From Actinomycetota bacterium (GTDB lineage Bacteria > Actinomycetota > Actinomycetes > UBA12327), in NCBI GenBank assembly GCA_026392555.1, contig JAPLBW010000229.1:1-13449 (forward strand): a DNA stretch of 13,449 nt, in the 5' to 3' direction. Positions 1-5,955 of this stretch are shown piece after piece. Every line of letters begins with the position of its first letter. Positions within the stretch are counted from its first letter, which is position 1. Under the pieces are notes generated by a model. It had not been told where the DNA came from. It saw only the letters and a list, made by a program, of their open reading frames with translations, and did not search any database. A program made the position numbers and the translations under genes.

Positions 1-90
1 CGTGCGACCCTATGCGAAGTTGATCTCAGTGGCGCGAACCTGTGCCGTGCGTACTTGTGCGAAGTTGATCTCAGCGGCGCAAACCTGTCG
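1..90 (+). repeat. 45-bp tandem duplication inside the pentapeptide gene
   Basis: Bases 1-45 and 46-90 are tandem copies of one 45-bp unit (15 codons, three pentapeptides). The best-matched core is 13-43 against 58-88, with 29 of 31 bases identical. Both copies encode CEVDLSGANL. The unit length is a multiple of 15 bp, so frame and pentapeptide register are kept. The near-identity at DNA level suggests recent repeat expansion. More copies may lie upstream of the window. Confidence 0.7.
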
Positions 91-294
91 AATGCGGACC
101 TGAGCGGTGCGGATCTGTGGAGTGCACATCTGACGGGCGCGAACCTTTCGGGCACGAAACTGACCGGCGCGAACATGTCAGGCTCGAATCTGGAAGGCGC
201 GATTCTTCCTCAGCACTTTGGCAAGATTGATTCCTGGCCTGCTGGTGCGTGGCCCACCACACTGTGGCCTGAAGGTTATGGACCCATCAGCTGA
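1..294 (+). CDS. Pentapeptide-repeat protein, C-terminal part (5' end outside window)
   Basis: The frame is open from the first base, so the start codon lies upstream and 97 residues are visible. Roughly the first 70 residues are about 14 tandem pentapeptides of the A(D/N)LxG type, such as SGANL, SNADL, SGADL, TGANL and SGSNL. Such repeats fold into a right-handed quadrilateral beta-helix. A non-repeat tail of about 27 residues rich in Trp, Pro and Gly follows and ends at TGA 292-294. The TTG at 55 lies inside the repeats and is not a convincing start. Family members have varied or unknown roles (DNA mimicry, membrane-associated scaffolds), and nothing here identifies this one's role. It is not obviously linked to the polysaccharide genes that follow. 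Confidence 0.8.
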   Translation, partial: RATLCEVDLSGANLCRAYLCEVDLSGANLSNADLSGADLWSAHLTGANLSGTKLTGANMSGSNLEGAILPQHFGKIDSWPAGAWPTTLWPEGYGPIS

Positions 295-322
295 CCGTTG
301 ACAAGTGACGTTCTGCCAATTC

Positions 323-345
323 ACGAGTCGGCCTGCAGGCCGGGT
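323..345. repeat. Copy 1 of 23-bp direct repeat resembling the 3' end of RNase P RNA (minus strand)
   Basis: The segment begins ACGAGTCGGCCTG and matches 944-966 at 22 of 23 bases in the same orientation. It contains a perfect 14-bp palindrome, CGGCCTGCAGGCCG (329-342). Read on the minus strand it resembles the conserved 3' end of bacterial RNase P RNA (AGAACCCGG followed by the P1 strand GGCCGACT), and the RNase P-like match runs on through base 348. The RNase P body that should lie to the right (for example the P4 consensus) is not visible, so this is a fragment and not a working gene. The RNase P assignment comes from remembered consensus and has not been searched. Confidence 0.55.
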
Positions 346-382
346 TCTCTCCTTCCTTTTCGGTTTCAGTAAGGGCACGAAA

Positions 383-409
383 ACCCAGGGAAAGCATTTT
401 CCAAGGGGT
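383..409 (+). other. Possible leader hairpin upstream of the SnoaL-like gene
   Basis: An outer arm ACCC (383-386) can pair with GGGT (406-409), enclosing an inner stem GGAAA (389-393) with TTTCC (398-402) and a GCAT loop. It lies about 70 bases before the gene at 480. It is a short structure that may be chance. No riboswitch class is recognised and no clear promoter hexamers are visible in 295-479. Confidence 0.2.
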
Positions 410-479
410 GTAACGAATCTAAGCGATGACTTAGACTTGATAAAACCGGTTCACACGAGCCCAAGCCAAGGAGCGCGCG

Positions 480-872
480 ATGTCTAACAACATTCAGCAG
501 GCCCACGACAATCTTTACGCAGCATTGAACGTCATGCTTGCCGGTGACCCAGCTCCGATGCACGATGTGTGGTCCGATTCTGACGACTCCACTTTTGGTG
601 GGCCTTTCGGAGGCACATCCAAGGGCGCCAAAGCGATTCGCGATGACTTCACGCTGCAGGCCAATCTGAACCTGGGCGGAAACCTCGTGGCCAACGACGT
701 GACCATCGTTGAAGGCTCAGACATTGGCTACAGCTTTTGCACCGAAGTCGGCACCGACCACAGGATGACTGGCGAGCTGGGCAACTTGGTGCACCGGGCT
801 ACCAACATTTTTCGTCTTGAAGATGGAACCTGGAAGTTAATCCACCATCACACCGACGCATCCGGAGTCTGA
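480..872 (+). CDS. SnoaL/NTF2-like domain protein
   Basis: This encodes a 130-residue soluble protein with no signal peptide or membrane segment. The ATG at 480 is well supported by AAGGAG at 468-473, six bases upstream. The length, the N-terminal helical stretch (residues 1-20, with ALNVMLAGD), the Gly-rich middle (residues 38-50) and the C-terminal WKLIHHHTD strand (about 118-126) fit the NTF2-like/SnoaL-type alpha+beta barrel fold. Proteins of this group often end in W(K/R)(V/L)xHxHxS. Family members are small-molecule isomerases, hydrolases or ligand binders. No specific substrate can be read from the sequence. The gene stands alone between two RNase P-like repeats with a hairpin just after it, so it looks monocistronic and may have arrived as an insert. 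Confidence 0.75.
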   Translation: MSNNIQQAHDNLYAALNVMLAGDPAPMHDVWSDSDDSTFGGPFGGTSKGAKAIRDDFTLQANLNLGGNLVANDVTIVEGSDIGYSFCTEVGTDHRMTGELGNLVHRATNIFRLEDGTWKLIHHHTDASGV

Positions 873-942
873 AAACTCAAGCACGCCACACTAAAACCCT
901 GGACCGTTACGGCTTCCAGGGTTTGAGTTTGAAGGGGTGGCG
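873..942. terminator. Hairpin region after the SnoaL-like gene (probable terminator)
   Basis: The core is a perfect 10-bp stem, AAACCCTGGA (894-903) with TCCAGGGTTT (915-924), and an 11-base loop. It is enclosed by CGCCAC (884-889) pairing with GTGGCG (937-942). A competing helix, AAACTCAA (873-880) with TTGAGTTT (923-930), crosses the outer stem. There is no long T-run, so terminator function is likely but unproven. On the minus strand the structure lies directly after the RNase P-like 3' end at 944-966. Confidence 0.5.
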
Positions 943-943
943 G

Positions 944-966
944 ACGAGTCGGCCTGTAGGCCGGGT
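944..966. repeat. Copy 2 of the 23-bp RNase P RNA 3'-end-like direct repeat
   Basis: It is identical to 323-345 except for T at 957 in place of C at 336, and lies 621 bp downstream in the same orientation. The stem CGGCC/GGCCG with a TGTA loop is retained. Resemblance to RNase P RNA ends sooner than in copy 1: the bases after GGGT are ACATAG, where copy 1 reads TCT. With copy 1 it brackets the SnoaL-like gene. Confidence 0.55.
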
Positions 967-1203
967 ACATAGCTTGATCAATTCCTCCCATTACACGTAA
1001 GGGCCAAAAAACTTTCCCCACATTTGTGACCACATCTGCCGATGCATCAGCGCTCTCAGAACGTGATGGGCTCGGGGTGTGTTGCCAGTGGGCCGCTGGC
1101 GACATTGTCACGACTTATTTGTACGCACCGGTCATGGACATCGGGGCCGTATCCACGCTTTGGTGCCTATACTTGGCACACCTAGAGGGGAAGGCATTTG
1201 AGC
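967..1203 (+). promoter_or_regulatory. Non-coding leader of the polysaccharide locus
   Basis: No convincing gene is seen between 873 and 1203; the open frames here overlap the next gene and lack family resemblance. A TATACT hexamer at 1168-1173 resembles a -10 element, but no matching -35 is seen at normal spacing. It lies inside the inverted repeat GTGCC (1163-1167)/GGCAC (1175-1179), which could be a small operator. GCCAG (1084-1088)/CTGGC (1096-1100) is another small inverted repeat. The ribosome binding site for the next gene is GAGGGGAAGG at 1185-1194. Confidence 0.3.
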
Positions 1204-2817
1204 ATGGACAGTGTGGGGCCAGAAAACGGAATCCGTGAGTACCTTGCAATTCTTTCGCGCCGCAAGCTAGCAGTGATCTTGTGCACCCTATTTGCTCTCG
1301 TCGTTGCCGCGGCCTACTCGCTCACCATGACTCCCGTCTATGAGTCCACTAGCCGTATCTTGGTCCAACAGCGCGCTTCGGACTCCCTGTTCAATGAGAT
1401 CGCACCCGGTTTGAGCGATACGGCGCGATCCGTTGACACTGAACGTCAGGTGATCGAGAGTCAGCCCGTGCAGCAGAGGGCGGATGAGATCGCCGCAGAT
1501 GTGTCCTTGGAGAGTGTCGCCGTTTCCACTCGTACCGTTGGCGTGACCAACATCATTGAAATCGCTACGCGAAGCACTGATCCATTCATTGCGGCTAGCG
1601 CCGCCAATGCAATCGCTGAGGCATACGTGGCCTTTAAGCGTGAGCAGGTGGTCAATGATTTGACAGGCGCCGGTAGTGAGTTGCGCAGTAAACTCGCGAC
1701 CATTCAGGATCGCCTAAAAGAACTCACGAAAGAGATCGAGGAAGGCTCCGACACACCGACAGCAGCCGAGGATGAGAGCCTGCGTGCTCTGACTGTGCAG
1801 CAGCAGACGTTCCAAGGATTGTTAGATCAGATACAGGTCTCCGCAGCATTGCGCACTGGTGGGGCGCAAATTGTCGGGCAAGCCACGATTCCTGAGTCGC
1901 CCGTTGAGCCGAATTTGTTACGAAACTTGGCGCTTGCGCTGGTGTTGGGCCTTGGTCTGGGCGTTGGGCTGGCCCTGTTACGGGAGCAGTACGACGACTC
2001 GGTGAAGTCCAAAGCCGATCTTGAGACCACTGCTCCGGGCGTCCCAGTGTTGGCCTTCATTCCTGAGACCAAGGATATTTCTGGCACCCCACCCTTACTC
2101 ATGTCCCATCCCCGTTCGGCTGCTGCGGAGTCCTTCCGAACGATGCGGACGTCGTTGCAGTTCCTGGGACTAGATCGCCCCTTGACGCGAATCGCTGTTA
2201 CCTCGCCTCTACCCGAGGAAGGCAAGTCGACCATTGCTGCGAACATTGCGCTGGCTGCAGTGTCAGCCGGCCAGCGGGTCATCCTCATCGACAGCGATCT
2301 GCGGAATCCTAGCCAGCAACGTATGTTTGGCCTTGCCTCTAGCCCTGGATTGATGAACGTCCTGCTCGGACAAGCGACCCTGGAGCAGTCAATTCAGCAT
2401 GTTGCGGGGGCTCAGGGCTTGGGTGTAGTAACCGCTGGCGCCGTCCCTCCTAATCCGGCTGAAGTGTTGTCGTCACAAGCCTTTGCTGCCCTACTTGATC
2501 GCTATGCAGCACTTGTTGATTTGCTCATCATTGATACCCCCCCGGTTCTGCCCGTTACCGATCCGCTTGTCGTGTCGGGTTTGGTTGACGGCACTGTGCT
2601 AGTGGTGAGGCGCAAAAGCTCGAACCGGCGCGAGGTGCGTCGTGCGCTTGAACTACTGGATCAGGTGTCGGCGCACTTGCCAGGACTCATCCTCAATCGC
2701 GATAAGGCCGGCGCGGAATACACGTACACTTATGGACAAAACCCCACGGCTTCGACACACCGCCGCAAGTTACCTGCCGCTTCGACCGCGCCCGATGTTG
2801 TGCCGCCAGGCCGCTGA
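1204..2817 (+). CDS. Wzz-domain/BY-kinase fusion: polysaccharide co-polymerase with tyrosine autokinase
   Basis: This is a 537-residue inner-membrane protein expected to control chain length and export of a surface polysaccharide. Residues about 6-40 form the Wzz N-terminus with the first membrane helix (AVILCTLFALVVAAAYSL). An extracytoplasmic stretch follows to about 236, with a coiled-coil-like segment near 155-180. The second membrane helix is at about 239-259 (Leu/Gly-rich). The cytoplasmic kinase domain has the EX2RX2R oligomerisation motif (ESFRTMR, about 309-315), Walker A (PEEGKST, Lys about 341), Walker A' (VILIDSDLR, about 359-367) and Walker B (LLIIDTPP, about 440-447). A short C-terminal tyrosine cluster (YTYTY, about 506-510) would be the autophosphorylation site. 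I prefer ATG 1204 because GGGGAAGG lies nine bases upstream; TTG 1198 in frame is too close. A tyrosine phosphatase gene follows 12 bases later. Confidence 0.93.
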   Translation: MDSVGPENGIREYLAILSRRKLAVILCTLFALVVAAAYSLTMTPVYESTSRILVQQRASDSLFNEIAPGLSDTARSVDTERQVIESQPVQQRADEIAADVSLESVAVSTRTVGVTNIIEIATRSTDPFIAASAANAIAEAYVAFKREQVVNDLTGAGSELRSKLATIQDRLKELTKEIEEGSDTPTAAEDESLRALTVQQQTFQGLLDQIQVSAALRTGGAQIVGQATIPESPVEPNLLRNLALALVLGLGLGVGLALLREQYDDSVKSKADLETTAPGVPVLAFIPETKDISGTPPLLMSHPRSAAAESFRTMRTSLQFLGLDRPLTRIAVTSPLPEEGKSTIAANIALAAVSAGQRVILIDSDLRNPSQQRMFGLASSPGLMNVLLGQATLEQSIQHVAGAQGLGVVTAGAVPPNPAEVLSSQAFAALLDRYAALVDLLIIDTPPVLPVTDPLVVSGLVDGTVLVVRRKSSNRREVRRALELLDQVSAHLPGLILNRDKAGAEYTYTYGQNPTASTHRRKLPAASTAPDVVPPGR

Positions 2818-2829
2818 ACAAATACATTG

Positions 2830-3399
2830 ATGAACACTGTGTCTAGAGTGTTGGTGGTGTGCACCGGCAACCTGTGCCGGAGTCCGATGGCCCAAGCTCT
2901 GCTACAGGCATCGCTGGAGAATCGGGCCCAAGTGTCGTCGGCGGGGGTGCTCGCGATGACTCAACCTGCTGATCCGCAAGCGGTGCGCGTGTGTGCGCGG
3001 GCTGGTCTGGACTTGCGCCAGCATCTGGCCACGCGCTTGTCACCAGGACTCATTGACACAGTTGGCGCTGACCTCGTACTTGGCATGTCGCGCCGTCATG
3101 TTATGGCCATCGTTGAACAAGTTCCGAGTGCCTGGGAGCGTACGTTCACCTATCGTGAGTTTGCCGACCGCGCGGTGATGGCGCCGAGGGCGACGTCGGA
3201 ATCGGTGAAGACCTGGGTGGCCCGGCTCGCGTGGGGGCGTGAATTCTCGGCTTGGGCTTCAGCAGGCGGCTCTGAGATGGATATTGCTGACCCGATGGGG
3301 CGTGGTCGCTGGAGGTTTAGGCGCTCGTTTCATGAGATTGACCAGCTGACTCAGCAGATCACTCAGGCATGGGGTTCCCAAAGCAAAGGAGAGGAATAA
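2830..3399 (+). CDS. Low-molecular-weight protein tyrosine phosphatase
   Basis: This is a cytoplasmic phosphatase of 189 residues, expected to remove phosphate from the tyrosine cluster of the kinase encoded just upstream. The P-loop CTGNLCRS (residues 11-18) gives the nucleophile Cys11 and Arg17. The general-acid motif is DP at Asp154-Pro155 (within DIADPMGRG). The usual family length is about 150 residues; the excess is an Arg/Trp-rich stretch at about 100-150, common in long actinobacterial members. ATG 2830 is chosen; a TTG just before it at 2827 would add one residue. There is no clear ribosome binding site, and the 12-base gap suggests translational coupling to the kinase gene. Confidence 0.9.
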   Translation: MNTVSRVLVVCTGNLCRSPMAQALLQASLENRAQVSSAGVLAMTQPADPQAVRVCARAGLDLRQHLATRLSPGLIDTVGADLVLGMSRRHVMAIVEQVPSAWERTFTYREFADRAVMAPRATSESVKTWVARLAWGREFSAWASAGGSEMDIADPMGRGRWRFRRSFHEIDQLTQQITQAWGSQSKGEE

Positions 3400-3421
3400 C
3401 AGTAAAAACGTGAACAGAACC

Positions 3422-3444
3422 CAGTGCTGGATAAAACTGCACTG
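3422..3444. terminator. Hairpin between convergent genes
   Basis: CAGTGC (3422-3427) pairs with GCACTG (3439-3444) around an 11-base loop. It sits in the 60-base gap between the phosphatase gene and the converging surface-protein gene, where a bidirectional terminator would be expected. No T-run follows on either strand. Confidence 0.4.
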
Positions 3445-3459
3445 ACGAACGGGCCATGG

Positions 3460-3984
3460 TTAGGCACGCGAGCGACGGCGCACCAATACAACGGTACCCA
3501 GGCCCGTAGCAACAAGTGCTCCACCTAGAGCAGCGATGGGGATGATGTTTGAGCCGGTCGCCGCGAGGTTGTCACCGGAGCCACCGGAGCCATCGGGAGT
3601 GCTACCGGTCACAGTGATGGATGCACTTGCAGCCGCGCCAACTTCACCAGTAGTAGTGGTACCAGTGGCGAAGATGGTGTGTGGACCAGGCTCGATGTCT
3701 GCTGGAACGATGACGGAGGTAGTGAACTCGCTGTTGCTGTCAACGGCCACGCCAGACTTCAGCAATACAGGAGTGCTCTCAATCCACACCGACACCGAGC
3801 TAGCGGGCAACCATCCTGTCCCGGTGACGGTCAGGGATCCTCCAGGGGCAACTGTTGAGGACGAGACCGCTACATTGACCGACGGGTTAAGGCTGTAGCC
3901 GGGGGGAACTGCCCACGCAACTGTTGCGCCCATGGCGATATAGGCTACGGTCAAAAAGGAGGCCGTTAAAAGCTTCTTCATCAT
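3460..3984 (-). CDS. Secreted surface protein with LAATG sortase sorting signal
   Basis: This encodes a 174-residue exported protein. Residues 1-25 are a signal peptide (MMKKLL, hydrophobic core, probable cleavage after AWA). Residues about 33-127 are rich in Ser, Thr and Val in short beta strands (SVNVAV, SLTVTGTGW, ASITVTG), resembling one Ig-like domain. A Gly/Ser linker (127-138) leads to LAATG (140-144), a membrane helix (about 147-167) and an RRRSRA tail. This is a standard cell-wall sorting signal; LAxTG is the form associated with actinobacterial class E sortases. No sortase is present in the window. AGGGA lies just upstream of two consecutive ATGs (3984 and 3981); the second has the better spacing. 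It interrupts the plus-strand locus in reverse orientation, so its link to the polysaccharide is positional only. Confidence 0.85.
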   Translation of the reverse strand: MMKKLLTASFLTVAYIAMGATVAWAVPPGYSLNPSVNVAVSSSTVAPGGSLTVTGTGWLPASSVSVWIESTPVLLKSGVAVDSNSEFTTSVIVPADIEPGPHTIFATGTTTTGEVGAAASASITVTGSTPDGSGGSGDNLAATGSNIIPIAALGGALVATGLGTVVLVRRRSRA

Positions 3985-4103
3985 TTCCCTATCTTTTCTA
4001 TTGATTTATCAAAATTTTACCATAGCATTAAGTCTATTTGGACGATTTACCTACACCTTGAGACTGCTAATCGGGCACAGTCCTATCCCGGAGAGGCCCC
4101 TGC
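3985..4103. promoter_or_regulatory. Divergent promoter region
   Basis: This 119-base gap separates the divergent surface-protein and DUF4012 genes. Bases 3995-4030 are clearly AT-rich, unlike their surroundings, and include a TTGAT/ATCAA inverted repeat (4001-4012) and AAAATTTT (4011-4018). TTGATT (4001-4006) and TAGCAT (4023-4028), 16 bases apart, are a weak plus-strand promoter candidate. The ribosome binding site CGGAGAGG (4089-4096) serves the gene at 4104. Confidence 0.4.
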
Positions 4104-5759
4104 ATGCAGCGCAAACGGATCCTGGTCGCAGGCGCGAGTCTGGTTCTTGTGGGTATTTTGTCCTTTATAGGATGGTTGGGTTGGTCTGCCACCCAGGCAC
4201 GTGCCGACCTTCAAAACTCAGGGTTGGCTGTCACGAAGGCTCGTCAGGCAGCGTCCGAGCCGGATGCCACTGAAAAGATTGCACTGGCTACTGAGCAAGC
4301 CGCTTCGGCCGCTTCGTCTGCACGCAATCGACTAGATGACCCGCTGTGGGCTGTGGCTCGCAGGATTCCAATCCTCGGGTGCTTGCCTCGGGCTGCGACT
4401 GATCTGACCGTGGTAGCCGATGACCTCGTAAACACTGCGTTGCCTCAAGCCACGGCCGTGGTTTCGGATCTCACCCCCAGTCGGGTATTCGCCGGTGGTG
4501 TTGTGGATCTCGTCGTCGTCAAGCGGGCTGGCCAAGCGGCCTCGAACGCAGCTAAGGCGTTAGCGACTGCGGACCAACAGATCGCTGGAGTCAATACCTG
4601 CGGTTGGTGGGGTGAGCAGGTGGGTTTGACTGCAGCGAAGGACCAAGCCACTGCGCAGTTCGCTGATTTGGCCAACACGATCAATCTGGCGGCCGGTGCC
4701 TCGGAGATTGCCCCACCCTTGCTCGGGGCTAAGGGAAAGAAGGAGTATCTGCTCGTCATCGCAAATCCTTCCGAAGCTAGAGGGAGCAATGGCATCGTGG
4801 GTGCCGTCGCGATCCTGACCGCGCGCAACGGTGTGCTCAGCGTGGATCAATTTGAATCGAACTCGTTTTTCCCCGAGACGTCTAGCCCTCGCGATCCGGC
4901 CGAGTACGGCAAGGACTTCGCTCGGCGGTATGGGGACTACCTGCCGACAACTTACGTTGCCAATGCCAACGCTTCACCCGATCACCCAACGGGTGCGCGG
5001 GTGTATCTGGACATGTATGCCGACGCCCGAGGCCGACGCCTAGACGGAGTGATCTTGACCGATCCAGTTGCGCTGTCCTACTTCCTAACAGCCACCGGCC
5101 CGATCACCTTGACCGACGGTGAAGTACTTACGGCGTCCACGTTGGTTCCCACCTTGCTCTCGAAGTCGTACGCTCGCTTTGACGATCCAGTGCAACGCGA
5201 TGAGTACTTCGCTCGCGTCGGGAGGGAGGCGGCCGGTGCGATTTTCACCCCGAGTGTTAATCCTGGTGCACTGTTGGATGGACTAAAACGAGCAGTGAGC
5301 GAAAATCGGCTCCTGGTTTACAGCACAGATGAGGTTGTTCAGAATGGGCTGATTCGTTTACCTGTGGGTGGCGCGCTGCCACAGCAAACAACTGGACCAT
5401 TTCTCGGTGTGGTGACGGAAAATGGGTCTGCCAGCAAACTCGACTATTACCTTGACCGTGATATCGACTACACCTACTTACCCAATGATGATGGTTCCGG
5501 TATCGCGACCATCGATGTTCGCCTAACCAACACTGCGCCTAAACAGGGCCTTCCGGACTACGTGACATCGAATCGACGGGGCACCCCTCGCAACACTCAC
5601 CGGGTTTGGCTCAATGTGTTCACTGGGGCCGGGTCTGGGTTTACTGAAGCTACCCTTGACGGCAAGCCGGTCGGATTGGAGGATGAGACTGAACTTGGAC
5701 TCACTGTGTCGTCGCTCTTCGTCGATCTACCAGCGGGTGAAAGTCGGACCAGCCCTTAG
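4104..5759 (+). CDS. DUF4012 membrane-anchored extracytoplasmic protein, probably C-terminally truncated
   Basis: The 551-residue product has an N-terminal membrane helix (residues 6-28) after MQRKR, so it is probably anchored with most of the chain outside. An Ala-rich helical region (about 30-200) precedes the DUF4012 core, recognisable by EYLLVIANPSEARG (214-227), NGIVGAVAIL (229-238) and LDGVILTDPVALSYFL (313-328). DUF4012 proteins are common in actinobacterial polysaccharide loci; their biochemical role is not established. CGGAGAGG seven bases upstream supports the ATG. The protein stops abruptly after FVDLPAGESRT, where homologues as I remember them continue with further beta strands. 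The next bases, in another frame, encode a typical-looking family tail, so an internal deletion is likely. It may still be functional. Confidence 0.85.
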   Translation: MQRKRILVAGASLVLVGILSFIGWLGWSATQARADLQNSGLAVTKARQAASEPDATEKIALATEQAASAASSARNRLDDPLWAVARRIPILGCLPRAATDLTVVADDLVNTALPQATAVVSDLTPSRVFAGGVVDLVVVKRAGQAASNAAKALATADQQIAGVNTCGWWGEQVGLTAAKDQATAQFADLANTINLAAGASEIAPPLLGAKGKKEYLLVIANPSEARGSNGIVGAVAILTARNGVLSVDQFESNSFFPETSSPRDPAEYGKDFARRYGDYLPTTYVANANASPDHPTGARVYLDMYADARGRRLDGVILTDPVALSYFLTATGPITLTDGEVLTASTLVPTLLSKSYARFDDPVQRDEYFARVGREAAGAIFTPSVNPGALLDGLKRAVSENRLLVYSTDEVVQNGLIRLPVGGALPQQTTGPFLGVVTENGSASKLDYYLDRDIDYTYLPNDDGSGIATIDVRLTNTAPKQGLPDYVTSNRRGTPRNTHRVWLNVFTGAGSGFTEATLDGKPVGLEDETELGLTVSSLFVDLPAGESRTSP

Positions 5760-5815
5760 TGCGCCCCGCCACCACGACTGTCAATGGAATTGAGGCCATT
5801 GAGCCTTGGCGGTGA
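5744..5815 (+). pseudogene. Out-of-frame remnant of the DUF4012 C-terminal tail
   Basis: Starting inside the last codons of the DUF4012 gene but in a different frame, the sequence reads SDQPLVRPATTTVNG (5744-5788), then IEAIEPWR and TGA at 5813-5815. The QPLVxPxTxTVNG pattern resembles the last beta strand of DUF4012 homologues as I recall them. The simplest reading is that a deletion of length not divisible by three removed the segment between ESRT and QPLV. It could also be chance. Confidence 0.45.
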
Positions 5816-5955
5816 CCGTGCGGCCATGAGGTGAGCTCGAGGTTGGGGTCTTAGAGGTTTCCCTTTGCAGTTCAGCCCGCGCTCAGCGCGTTGTGGCGAT
5901 AGTCTTGATTCATGTTTGGTCCAGCAAAAAGGCAAGGACTAAATGATGGGGGGCT

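Noticed and set aside
323..730. A complete RNase P RNA gene on the minus strand
   Set aside because: Only about 26 bases of 3' end resemble it. The expected conserved core is missing and the SnoaL-like coding region occupies the space.
1026..1238. 70-residue plus-strand open frame before the BY-kinase gene
   Set aside because: It overlaps the kinase start in another frame, has no ribosome binding site and no recognisable domain.
1827..2288. 153-residue minus-strand open frame inside the kinase gene
   Set aside because: It is the antisense of a well-supported gene with intact Walker motifs and has no domain of its own.
5878..5890. CGCGC/GCGCG hairpin with a TCA loop between the DUF4012 and dehydratase genes
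   Set aside because: Five pairs with no T-run in GC-rich DNA is too weak to call a terminator.
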